Positions 30,735-40,971 of a stretch of 64,000 bases of DNA are shown in pieces. The translations under genes were made by a program, and so were the position numbers. Source of the stretch: Asparagopsis taxiformis (Eukaryota > Rhodophyta > Florideophyceae > Bonnemaisoniales > Bonnemaisoniaceae); assembly GCA_030407315.1 (NCBI GenBank), contig JALQPE010002385.1, positions 42,499 through 106,498 of the forward strand, in the 5' to 3' direction. The stretch's first letter is position 1. Each line of letters starts with the position of its first letter. Under the pieces are notes generated by a model. The model was not told where the DNA came from. It saw only the letters and a list, made by a program, of their open reading frames with translations, and ran no database searches.

Positions 30735-31171
30735 TGGCTCGTTGCAAGAGGCCCGAAAACGACCCCGCGGTCCTTCGCGAAAGGGCCCTCCGCAGCCGAC
30801 CAGCCAATCGGGCTTCCGCTTCTACAGCCAATCGGGCTTCATCTTCCTCAGCCAATCAGGCATCGCCCTCGACAGGTGGCCTCCAGGTATTGGACGACCG
30901 CGCATCTCGACACATTCACCGCGTCGCAACCGACAGGATCGAAAAACGCACTGTAAAGCCAGCGAAGTGTAAGCTCTGTGACCGCACCTTCACCTCTCGC
31001 AAGCAGTTGCTTATTCATAGGGGATCTAAGGGTCACAAAAACAAATTAGAGAAGACCGAGTTAGAGAAAAAACCCCTCCGCTGCGATATTTGCGACATAG
31101 AGTTCAACAGCGACAACCACCGATTTGGTGACAAGCATCGCAACGCTAGGCGCAAAGCAGAGAATAATTAG
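30672..31171 (+). CDS. Zinc-finger protein encoded in the copia leader (spliced start)
   Basis: 145-aa ORF upstream of gag with no methionine codon in the genomic frame; the frame opens with GTG at 30,734. If the 62-nt intron 30,673-30,734 is removed, A30672 joins TG at 30,735-30,736 to make an ATG in frame in the context GAAAATGG. Residues 22-47 contain three near-repeats of about nine residues (ANRAS/ANQAS). A U1-type C2H2 finger follows at 79-101 (CKLCDRTF...H-x5-H), and a second finger-like unit at 117-135 (CDIC...H-x5-H) has shortened spacing. The C-terminus is basic. A nucleic-acid-binding or regulatory role is inferred. I know of no standard copia protein that corresponds to it. Confidence 0.6.
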
Positions 31172-31246
31172 TACAATTAAAGGGTAATTCATACGATCAT
31201 TTGAAACAGATCTGAATTAATTGTTCCCTTGTACCAACTGTTCATA

Positions 31247-33691
31247 ATGACTACCCCATACGATGACAATCCTACTTGGATCGCTCTTGGAAATCTCAAT
31301 ACGTGCAACGACGTACAAAAATCGATGACAGGAGCTGCCGCTGCCCTTATCACACTAGAACCACCTGAAGACGAGTTCGCCACCACCTTTTGCGAATTAT
31401 TCCCCCCGCAATTCCTGTTCCATAGGGACTGCTTACCCAACACAGCTCTCTTCTCCCATATAAGAGCTATCTGCGACAGCAATGGTCACCGAATTCCGAG
31501 ACGATCAGGCCTAATGATCGCAAAAGCTATAGCAGAGAAGATGTACCCTGATGACCTCAAGCGAGAAGCATTACAACTAATCTCAGATTCTCGAAAGGAC
31601 ACTAGTCAGCCCGTCATTGTCACTTCCACAGATTGCGAGCCGGCACCACCGCAACATACTTATAATCCGCCGGACATATCGCGTAAGGTTGACGATACCG
31701 CTCGTCACTTTTCAGAGAAATAGAAGTACAGTGGTATCCTTGGCGAGAATCCTAGTCTCCCAGAAACGAAAAACGCCTACCTGACATACTGTCATGACAA
31801 AGGTTTTTCTCCATCAGAGAAAGTACAACTTGTCCATTATGCCTTACGTGGACCGGCTTGGACGTTCTGGTCCAGTCACATCCGAGATAACCCTGCTATC
31901 ACTCAAATAGGCTCCGTATTCGATTCTCTCACGAACAAATTCGATACTGCGACTCACCAGAAGCAGATTGACCATATCATATCGTCACTGTCGATGAAAG
32001 AAACTGTCCATAAGTTACATTGCGGAACTGTCCAAGCACTCGGACACATATACAACGAAATAGACCGGCTCAACCCCCAAGGGACAAAATCTAAACGTGG
32101 TGAAGTTTTCAAAACTGAACAACTCCTCCACGTAGTAGATAACTTCGAGTGGGCCCAGAATGCTAAGAAACGAACTCTTGGAGAGAACTTATCATTCGCA
32201 CAGATATACTCCGAGCTATCTAGTTCAGCTTTACTCTGGGAAGGGTCCCAGCGAAGGAAGGGTTTAGATACGTCTATCACTAGTGACCACAGTCACTTCG
32301 CCGAACATATGAATTCCATTCACTACGGTGCTAGGTATGCCAACCCACACCATAAGCGTCACACCCGAAACTCAAATTTCAAAAATCGCAACAAATCAGA
32401 AGTCACGTGCTACCGCTGTTATAAGAAGGGGCACTACGCATTCAACTGTCGAGAACAGAAACGCATGACTATGAACGACGCCATGCGCAGCAGAATCCGA
32501 AACCAATATGAACATCCCGTTCAAGCTGCTGCCAAAATCCTCTTCGAGCTGACTGAACAATACGATGGGCATGAAGCAACCGAGGAACACAATAAGGATG
32601 ACATAGCAGATGACACCTTCAATGACTTCTTGTCAAGCTGTATATCGGACGAGAACAATGATGCACCGTTACCGTTAGGAGATATAATTCCTGAACACGG
32701 ACAGAACTATCTATCCAAAATCTTCCATGTTAAAATACCAATTCAGAATCTCAAACGATATCTCAACAATTCTATCCATGCATTTAAGGGAGCATTATTT
32801 GATACTGGAGCAGAAAAGACGGTCATTGGCGTAAACCAAGCCCGTGCCTATTGTAATGAAGCGGGAATACCCTTCGAACCCTTCAAATCAAATTCAAAAT
32901 TCTCTTTTGGAAACTACTCCACTTCCTCCATCGGATGGATGAACATTATACTTCCCACACCATCTGGATTCAGTACCATTAGAACTGACATCATCCCTCA
33001 AGATATACCACTTCTAATAGGCCTCGATTCACTGGATAAAAACAAATGGAACGTTCTTACCGTCGAGAATTCCCTTCAATCCGTCCCTGAAGGTTTGAAT
33101 ATTCCTCTCTCACGTAAACTCGGACACATCTACATGACTTGGAAAATACAGTTTAAGGATTTTTTCTCCAAAGCCCAGTTGACACGAATTCATAAACACA
33201 TGTTCCACCCCAGCTCCAAGAAGCTATATGAGTTTCTAAACAAAGCATCTCCAGAACAAATGACGACCGAAACAAAATCGCTTATCGAAGATATTACAAA
33301 AAGTTGCCACCCTTGTCAATCTTTCGCACCGAAAGCCATCACTTTTCAAATCAGAGACAACTACAATGTCAGATTCAACCAGGAAATCAAATTAGACCTG
33401 ATGTTTCTGGACAGCAAGCCTGTATTACACATAATCGACTCTGCGACCAACTTCAGCGCGGCAAGGTTCATCCCGAAACAAGACACAACCACAGTTTGGA
33501 ACACTTTTCTACAAGCATGGGCTAACTGTTACATTAGATTCCCAGAAAGCATGCTCACGGACCAAGGATCAGTCTTCGTATCCAAAGAATGGACAACGTC
33601 ATGTCATTCATCAAACATAGACCTTCGTCACACAGGGACAGAATCCCACAACTCACTAGGGAATGGAGAAACTTATCATGCTATGCTATGA
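31247..33691 (+). pseudogene. copia gag-protease-integrase (interrupted)
   Basis: The frame starts at the ATG at 31,247, the first after the leader upstream ORF. It runs 159 codons to an in-frame TAG at 31,721-31,723 and then continues in the same frame to 33,691. After the TAG come the rest of gag, a CCHC knuckle CYRCYKKGHYAFNC (about 32,410), the protease active site GALFDTGAEKTVIG (about 32,800), an integrase HHCC region ending CHPCQ (about 33,310) and the integrase core. Because the TAG falls well inside gag, before the knuckle, it looks like a nonsense mutation and not gag-pol recoding. The frame is lost near 33,690 at a duplicated ATGCTATGCTATG tract. Confidence 0.8.
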
Positions 33692-35684
33692 CGCATTTGC
33701 AACAAAGTCAGACTTGAACACCCAGATTTCTCTCCCGAACTCGTACTGTCGCTATCAACAAAAGCAAATGAACGACACTGCAGGTCCCAATGGACTCGTG
33801 CCAACCCTTCTAGTATTCGGCGCCTTACCGAACATACCGCATATCAAACCACAGTCAAATTCACAACAGGAACGCCTTACAGCAATGAAGTCAGCTAGAA
33901 ATGAATTTGCGAGAATCATCTCCTCTCAAAAATTGAATCGAGCTTTACGCAAAAACCACCCTCCTTCCACAGACTACGACATCAGTCCTGGAAATATGGT
34001 TTACGTATACCAAGAACGCTTTAAACAATGGACAGGTCCTCATATTGTCATTAGCAACGACAGAAAACAGGTGCTGGTTGACCTCGGGGAAAGGCAAGGA
34101 TCCCGACACTACAACATTTCAAGTGTCAAACCAGCACTATTCCCTTCCTCAAATCACTCTGAATCGTCGAAAATCTTCTTCACTGAAATAATAAACAAAG
34201 GGGACCCCCGCGAAAAACTTTTTGAAGATGCGAAAAGAAAGGAAATTGAAGAACTCATCAATCGCGGAACTTTCAAAATTGTACTCCAAGAAGATTTACC
34301 CGAAAATGCAAATATAATACCCTCTCGTTTTGTACTCGCCATCAAGAACGGCGAAAACAACAAAGAAGTCCTCAAAGCTCGATTTGTCCTTGGAGAACAT
34401 CGAGACAAAGAAAAAAGAACAATTGTTCATAATTCGACGACTCTGAAACAATCCTCAATCAAAATTCTTCTCGCCATGGCAAGCATATTCGGCTTCAAAA
34501 TATGGTCCACCGACATTAAACAGGCTTACCTACAGTCTGCATCTAAATTGAAGCGTGACGTTTTCATCAAGCCAAACATCATGGAGTTGAATCACGGAGA
34601 ACTTCTACAAGTCATAAACCCTCTCTATGGACTCACAGATGCTGGTGACTATTGGGGTGAAACATTGCATTCACACCATGTTAAAAACTTACGAATGAAG
34701 CAGACTACAGGAGATTTTTCATTGTTTTTCAAACATATCGGAAACAAACTCGTAGGAATGTCTGGATCTTACGTTGATGACATAATTCGTTGCGGAACGA
34801 ATAAATTTGAACAGTCATCACAACACATGACCGCTTCTACCTTTGACACCAAAAAGCCCGAGAGAAATTCTTTTACCTTCACTGGACTACAAGTTAAAGA
34901 CGGAAATTACTCAAAATCCTTATCGCAATCAGAATATATCGGAAGATTTGAATTACTTAAATCCGATTGCTCTTTCGAAGACTTCCGATCCACGAGAGCA
35001 AAGTTGAACTGGTTAACGAACACTCGTCCGGACATAGCCTTCTCCGTTTCCAGATCTTCCGCCGTCACCTCGAATACATTCCAGTCAAATCATATACGCG
35101 ACATTACCCGCGTGATAAAACATTTGAAGAAAACGAAGTATCGCTCTCTTCGCTTCCCAAAACTTGATCAAGATTCACTGCGTATCACAACATACTCAGA
35201 CGCATCATTCTCCAATAACGATGATAATTCGTCCCAAATCGGATTCATAATATTACTCTCAGACGCCACGAACAACTGCGCTATTCTGAGGTACTCTTCA
35301 TATAAATCCAGACGCATTGCCAGATCTTCTATGGCAGCTGAAACATTCGCTTTTGCTGACGCATTCGACGCTGCATATGCAATCAAGTTTGATCTTGAAA
35401 AAGTGTTAAACAAAAATATCCCTCTTCTCATGTTGACTGATTCTAAGGCTCTCTTCGACGTCATTACAAGATCCAAATACACTACGGAAAAAAGGCTAAT
35501 GATAGACATTGCAGCTGCACGTCAAGCCTACAACGAGAAAGAGATCAATAACATTGCCTTGATCAAATCCGAGTTTAACCCTGCCGATGGTCTAACCAAA
35601 CTTGCATGCAATGAAGCTCTAAAACAACTTTTGGAAACTTACAAGATCTCTCATCCCGTTGAACAATATGTGATCGAGCATTAG
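33663..35684 (+). pseudogene. copia integrase end, reverse transcriptase and RNase H
   Basis: Frame +3 carries the end of integrase, the RT and RNase H. Two shifts close to 33,690 and 33,765 separate it from the upstream frame; the third frame between them reads as integrase. RT signatures include TDIKQAYLQS, LYGLTDAGDYW and the active-site YVDDII. RNase H has TYSDASFSNND and SSMAAETFAFADAFDAAY. From the second shift to the stop at 35,684 the frame is intact and could still give an RT/RNase H domain. Confidence 0.8.
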
Positions 35685-35716
35685 TTGAACCGTCTTCGGA
35701 CTTCCAGAGAGGGAAG

Positions 35717-36098
35717 TGTTCGTAGGCTACACTTGTTCGTAGGCTACACTATGTAGCCCACACTATTCAATCTACATAAAAGGTAGGCTACAATATGAAT
35801 CAATTTGTAGGTGACACTATATTCCGTTTTTAGTCACTCAGACGGAAATTCCTACACCATGCTACCTATGTTTTGAATTCACTAGCCACCTAGGATTGTA
35901 GTTGTAGAAGCTAGAACTAGAATAAAAGGGCGACTTGCTCCGGAGCCGAGGCAAGATCAACCACCATCTTTACCATCAACAACCACCTCATCAACACGAT
36001 CATCACCCAGCGCGAGTATTCGCGATACACCGGCGTACCGTGCGCCAATCAAAACCGAACACTTGTCATTATAATTTCGGGAATCGTTTTTCCCATCA
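35717..36098 (+). repeat. copia 3' LTR (382 bp)
   Basis: Uninterrupted LTR, TGTTCG...CCCATCA, immediately followed by the second GCGAG target copy. It acts as the unoccupied reference for the transposon in the 5' LTR. Confidence 0.93.
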
Positions 36099-36119
36099 GC
36101 GAGCGCCGTTAACTGGGTT

Positions 36120-36535
36120 CAGATTGGTCAACTAACTGGATATTTATTCCTAACCACTAACCCTAGCTTACAGTAGACCTAGTATAAATATGCCACTGGA
36201 TTAGCCAGCAGGCTCGAATTCTAAAGTAACGTAAACTCAAGTGGAATTACGACCCATTGGAACAGTGTTCGCATACCTATTGTTTACCCCTCTCAGGGAC
36301 AACCTTAGGGTTGGCCAACAGCTCGATGGATTACGTCACTCGCTCTATTCATACGCACATCGCGTGAGCAGTACGATCGCACGTCCCCATCCGGGTAGCG
36401 ATCTATCCTCTCATAGGAGACTACCCGTTGGGTACTCTATAAGGTTCATCTGCTCTACCACTTCCTCTACCGAGGCTTGGGACAACTGTCGGGGTGGTTT
36501 TGCCGCACCAGCGGATTTTCTACCTGCTATACTTC
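36120..36535 (-). repeat. Right arm of the long inverted repeat
   Basis: Reverse complement of the left arm at 27,025-27,430, with moderate divergence and several indels. A further ~45 bp to about 36,580, including GTCTACaacaGTAGAC, probably belongs to the terminal part. No ORF of significance. Confidence 0.7.
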
Positions 36536-36589
36536 TGATGCAGACCTATAATCTGCATTCGAGATCAAGTCTACAACAGTAGACGCTCT

Positions 36590-37160
36590 ATTCATCGCCC
36601 TATCCCTCATTTCAGATGCGTATTCACGACGCTCATTTTGTTCCTTGGTTCATCGGTGCTTTTCTTCGTCTGCACTTTTTTCTTCTTCTTGTTCGTCACT
36701 AATTTTGCAGCATAAATTGAACAGCTGTAAAGAAAGCCCAGTTGGCCTGAAATGTGACCTCTCCTTCTCTTTCTTCTTTCGCAGCAGACGCTTCACTCTT
36801 TCGTCGCAGTGTTTTCAAACCGTTTCCCATGGCTCATTAAGTTATTTTTCTACCTTCCCGTACGCTTTGCATCTCTCGCTTCGGATACAAAGGTGGGCCT
36901 TATTTTTTATCACTTCCTTGACTAGTATCATGTCCAGTTCTGTATAGAAAATACGCCTCCTTGCTCTCCCGGCCTGCTCATGTTCTATATCTTCCAATGA
37001 AATGTCAGATTCGTTTCCGCTATTAGTTTCACATTGGGTCTCCTGCTCGTTTTCATTGGAGTCCAACGAGGCCGAATCATCCAACGTTTGGCTCTCTAGG
37101 AGTGAAGAGGAAAGAGGGTTGGCGAAACCTCTGCGCAAACTATTGCAGAGATGTTCATCG
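36590..37160 (-). pseudogene. Harbinger Myb/SANT partner, N-terminal half
   Basis: The minus-strand frame from 37,160 has an acidic segment (SNENEQETQCETNSGNESDI), then FYTELDMILVKEVIKNKAHL and a Myb/SANT-like helix up to KAYGKVEK. A stop follows at 36,842. Beyond it, in a shifted frame, come LNEPWETV, CDERVKRLLRKKKEKE and a RDRAMNRAS-like helix that usually precedes the coiled coil. The protein frame is open across 37,160, so the chromovirus LTR inserted inside this gene and removed its start. The C-terminal half is at 26.4-26.9 kb. Confidence 0.55.
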
Positions 37161-37952
37161 TGTAGGACCAGCCGGGGTGGCGATCGCTAAGGGAGTTCTA
37201 GAATTGCAGCCGTGTCAGGGCGAGGTGAACCGTAACGCGCTGGTTGAACTTGCGGTTCGCGCGTCGCTCGGTCGCGCTGGCGATCGGGTGGTACAACGGC
37301 GGAACGCGTAGGGAACGATCGCAACACGGGATTCGCGGGCCGGCGCAAGCCGTGATCTCAGGGTGAGATCACCGAGTAAACTCGAGCACAACGCGATCCA
37401 CACAGGGGTCGTAAATCCCTGGCCTAGTGGCGTGCGACGCAACGCGCGCTATCGCGGTGCGACGCAGTTCGACGATCGGTTTATGCGCAGCGCGCACGCG
37501 AACGTCGGCTATCGTGAGCAATCCGCACGCAACGTCGTAACGCAATCGGTCCTCGCGATTCGCTAAACGCTTAACTCGTAGCTGCGAAGATGCTGGCTGT
37601 TTATTGGTAAGGTGCTAAGCAGAACGACCATTATTGCTAACTACTAAGGACAGGTTGTCCTTGCGCGGCCGGCTGGCGGCCGCTCGCTCGCACGCAAAAA
37701 AGGGAAATATTTGGGAAAAAGACTTTCGTCATAAAACACCTAAAAAAAGGGGAAATAAAGGGAAATTCGTAGAAGGCGCTACACGTGGCGCCGGGCTCGC
37801 AATCGCACGCGTTCGCGTAGGCGCGCCGTGACACGTAATTGTATCGCCACGCGTACGCTCGCTTACTAACTAACTAAACGCGGATGCACGCGGACTCAAC
37901 CCGACGCATCGCTCCGACCCGCGCGCGCACTCGCAACATAAATTGCATCACA
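37161..37952 (-). repeat. Chromovirus 3' LTR
   Basis: Begins TGTAGGACCAGCC on the plus strand and ends near TGCATCACA, beside a pyrimidine tract CTCCCCCCGCC that is the polypurine tract on the element's sense strand. The TG...CA ends agree with an LTR. The right boundary is accurate to about 2 bp. Confidence 0.75.
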
Positions 37953-38134
37953 CTCCCCCCGCCTTACATCACAGCGCGTCCTCGCGCGTCATCTCTTTCT
38001 TCACGTTCTCTTCCGTTTCCTTCGCTCTACTCTTCTCGTCTGCAACCTCTTCTCTTTTGTTCCGTCTCCTTTTTTCCTTCTCTCTTGTCACACGCGTTCG
38101 CCGTTCTCCTTATCGATTCGCACGCTCGCACGCT

Positions 38135-40971
38135 ATGGCGCACGATGGTGATACCTTTCCGAGCTGGCTGCGGGCCAGCATTCCTTCCGGCGAAGACGCT
38201 GCGACGCCGCTACGCACGCCGTCAGCTGCTTCACGCTTTGCTTCCCCTGCGCCTGCGAGCCCCGAGAGCCCGGTTTACCTTTCCATGGCCCATGCGTCAT
38301 CCGCGAGCGCTCCGACACCTGCGGCGACGAGTGCCCAAAATACGGTCGGCGTTGGCACATCGCCCGGTGTCGACGCGACAGTAGACGTGACTGCCACTCC
38401 CGCATCCGCGTCTGGGAGTCGCACGAACGTCGGTGTGCCCTTACGGTCTATTCCTGCTCCTTCCTCTGTTTCTCTTCCTTCTGCTGCGCAACATGTACCC
38501 ACTGTCGCCCCGCGTGCGCGCTACGAAGACCCTTCTGCCTTCCGTTTCCTGCCGCGCGCGATACCGACTTGGTCTGAGCTAGGCCGTGTTCAATACTTCC
38601 CGCGGCGTTTTCAATGGGTGCGTATTGCCGATGTCAACCGTTACGCGGTATTGCCCGGCCATAAGAACGCGCAGGCCGTGTGGGACGCGCGGCGTGAAGC
38701 GGCACTATGCGACTTAGCCGTACCCACCAATCTTCCATGCGACGCTTATTTCCTTGAGGACGTAGCGGACGAGCGGCTTGTGTGCGTCATCTGGCGCGAC
38801 TCCGTACGATGCGTCCCGACGAATTTGCGCATCTTGAACCGTGGGCGGCGGCGCCTAGCGCTGGCTTCTTGTTGGACAGTGGTGTCCCCTGGAACGACAT
38901 CGAACAAGAAGGAGAAGTCAGTGTACCGTGGTTTTTCGACGCGGGGATGCGTTCCGAAGCGCGCCGCGAGTTACGCTTGCGTCGCTCAACCGGTTACTTC
39001 GTCACGTATCGCGACGCGGAGTTTCGCGAGTTCCCCGAGGATCGCGTTGGCGCATTCTTTCCGCGCTACGATCCGCGCGACTGGACGGAAGCGCCTGAAT
39101 CGTTATCTGTTCCCTTGCCTTGTGGTTTCCATTATGCGCCATCCGTTCTTCTTGGCCTTGATGTTCCCGTGGAGACGCGTTCTTATTTCTGGGCCGTTGC
39201 CCTTAGCGAGTGGGTCGTCATAGTAGCTTGTGCGTGGCTCCATGTCGCGTTCGTTGAGCGCCGCATCGTTCGCTTGAGCGACCGACTCGTCGCTGGTATC
39301 GAGAGCGTCGGCGCTGCGGCGGTCGTTCGTGGCGGCACGTATTCGGTTGCGCATTTAGAAAGTCTTTTGTCGGAGCATCGCGCATGTCCTTGGGACGAGA
39401 CGCCCGTCTTCGACGTCGCCCCGGGTGTGGACTTTAACGAAGGTGGCCAGTGGCTGCCCTGGAGCGCGGAACGCGGCGTGATAGACTGGGCGCACGGCGC
39501 GCTCGGGGTTCATCGTCATACCGAAATTCCGCACTTGTTGTTGAAATCCCCGCGTAACCCGTCGCGCAGCGCGTTCGCGCACTTGGAAACGGGTGATGTT
39601 GTGACCGTGGACGCCGTCTTGCCGGCCTTGTCTTCCAACGAGTTGCATGTGATGCGCGCAACTAATTCGCGCGAGTACGCGCAATACCTTGGTATGGCTG
39701 CGTTATTGGCCGTCGAGCGCCGGCGTTTCCGCGACGGGCGCTATTCGTTATTTTCCGAGTCACCTCGGCCTCCTGTTGACATTACTCAGTTGGACGCGGC
39801 GCTGCGGGCGGAGTACGTCAAAGTTTATAACGAACTGCAGGAGTTGAAGAAGTCCATTCCGAGCCAGGACGTCGCCAACGCTTCGGGTGGTGCGAGCGCG
39901 AGTGCGGCAGCCGATAGCGTCGCGGCGTCGAGCGCGGCCGCGGTTATCGACCAGGCAGAGGCGCTTGCGGTGGTAGATGGCGAAGACGCCGTTGCGCTAG
40001 CGGATTCGACAGGCGCGGCCAACTTGCAAGCACAGATCTCTTCAGCTGAACAAAACCGCGATGAGGCGCTTTCGCGTGTAACGTCGGTTGCCCAAGCTCG
40101 AGACGAAGCCCTGGGACGCCTTGACGTGGCTATCAAGGCCCGCGACGAGGCGATTAAGGCTCGCGACGATGCGAACGAGGCGCGCGACGAGGCCGTGTCG
40201 TTCTTGCGCGATGCGAACGAGGCGCTAGCCGAATCCGAGGCTCGCGAGGCCGCGTTGAGGCGTAAGGTCGACGAAGATGCCGTGCGAATCGAGCGCATGC
40301 ATAAGGATATCGGCATAATGCAAAATCGTGCGGCTGCGCAAAAGGAGGTCGAAGATGGTCGCGAAGCGTTGGCGGCCCTCCAGTCTCGCTACGATTCTGC
40401 CCGTTCAGCGTAGGAGGCTGCGCAGCGCGCGTTGGCTGAGGTCGAATCTAATTTGGAGGCGGAGAGGGGTCGGATGGCTGCTCGGATCGCCGTTGTGCGT
40501 GACGGGTATTGCGCTCGGGAGAGGGAGACTGTTCGTCGGGTTCAAGAAACTATCGAGCGCGCTCATCGCATGGGCTCGGCGTTAAATGACGTCGTCAATT
40601 TCATGCAGCGTTCTCCTGCGGGTTCTGTTGACGAAAGAGAGTCGACTGGCGCGACACAGTCGGTGAGTGGGTTGCGGGCAGAGGCGACGCGTGGTGCGAC
40701 GGGAAACGTTGGTTCGGGTCGTGGCGGGGCGCGTCCCATGACGCGTTCGCGTGCAGCGGCTAGTTCCGCGGGTCGCACGAGACGTACGGGCATCCTTCCA
40801 CTTCGGATTGGCGTACACGATGGGCACGTCGTTCGGGTGTTAAATTCCGAGCGGCGACGCGGTCACCAGGCAGATACGGCTTCAAGCCGTGCTCGTTCAC
40901 GCGGTGCGGCAGCCAGTTCTTCGAGCCGCCACTCGCGTCGAGACGACGACACGCGCGCGCCTCCGTCTTAG
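38135..40971 (+). pseudogene. Long accessory ORF antisense to the chromovirus
   Basis: Plus-strand reading frame of about 945 codons beginning MAHDGDTFPSW after a CT-rich tract (37,990-38,095). It is broken by a frameshift near 38,790-38,830 and an in-frame TAG at 40,411-40,413. The N-terminal 130 residues are Ala/Ser/Thr/Pro-rich. The middle (about 130-560) is globular and Trp/Arg-rich. The C-terminal part is a long coiled coil with AxxARDEA-type heptads, then an Arg/Ser-rich tail. It lies between the chromodomain end and the 3' LTR, where env-like or antisense accessory ORFs occur in some Ty3/gypsy elements. No membrane segment of env type and no known domain is visible. Function unknown. 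Confidence 0.65.

Larger units (their letters stand above)
27795..36098 (+). mobile_element. Ty1/copia LTR retrotransposon with extra zinc-finger ORF
   Basis: Complete element bounded by 382-bp LTRs (TGTTCG...CATCA) and a 5-bp direct duplication GCGAG at 27,790-27,794 and 36,099-36,103. The 5' LTR is interrupted by a 2.2-kb DNA transposon. Internal order is A-rich leader with a predicted intron, zinc-finger ORF, gag, protease, integrase, RT and RNase H, which is the Ty1/copia order. The two LTRs differ at one visible position in 382, so insertion is recent, yet the polyprotein frame is broken at least three times. A polypurine tract AGAGAGGGAAG abuts the 3' LTR. Confidence 0.92.

Noticed and set aside
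30734..31171. Zinc-finger ORF starting at GTG without splicing
   Set aside because: Nuclear eukaryotic genes rarely start at GTG, and the GTG is itself part of the predicted acceptor; the spliced ATG explains it better.
31721..31723. Programmed read-through stop between gag and pol
   Set aside because: The TAG is within gag, far before the zinc knuckle, and other frame breaks occur downstream, so mutation is more likely.
38135..40971. env-like glycoprotein of the chromovirus
   Set aside because: The ORF is antisense to gag-pol and has no signal peptide or transmembrane anchor of env type.
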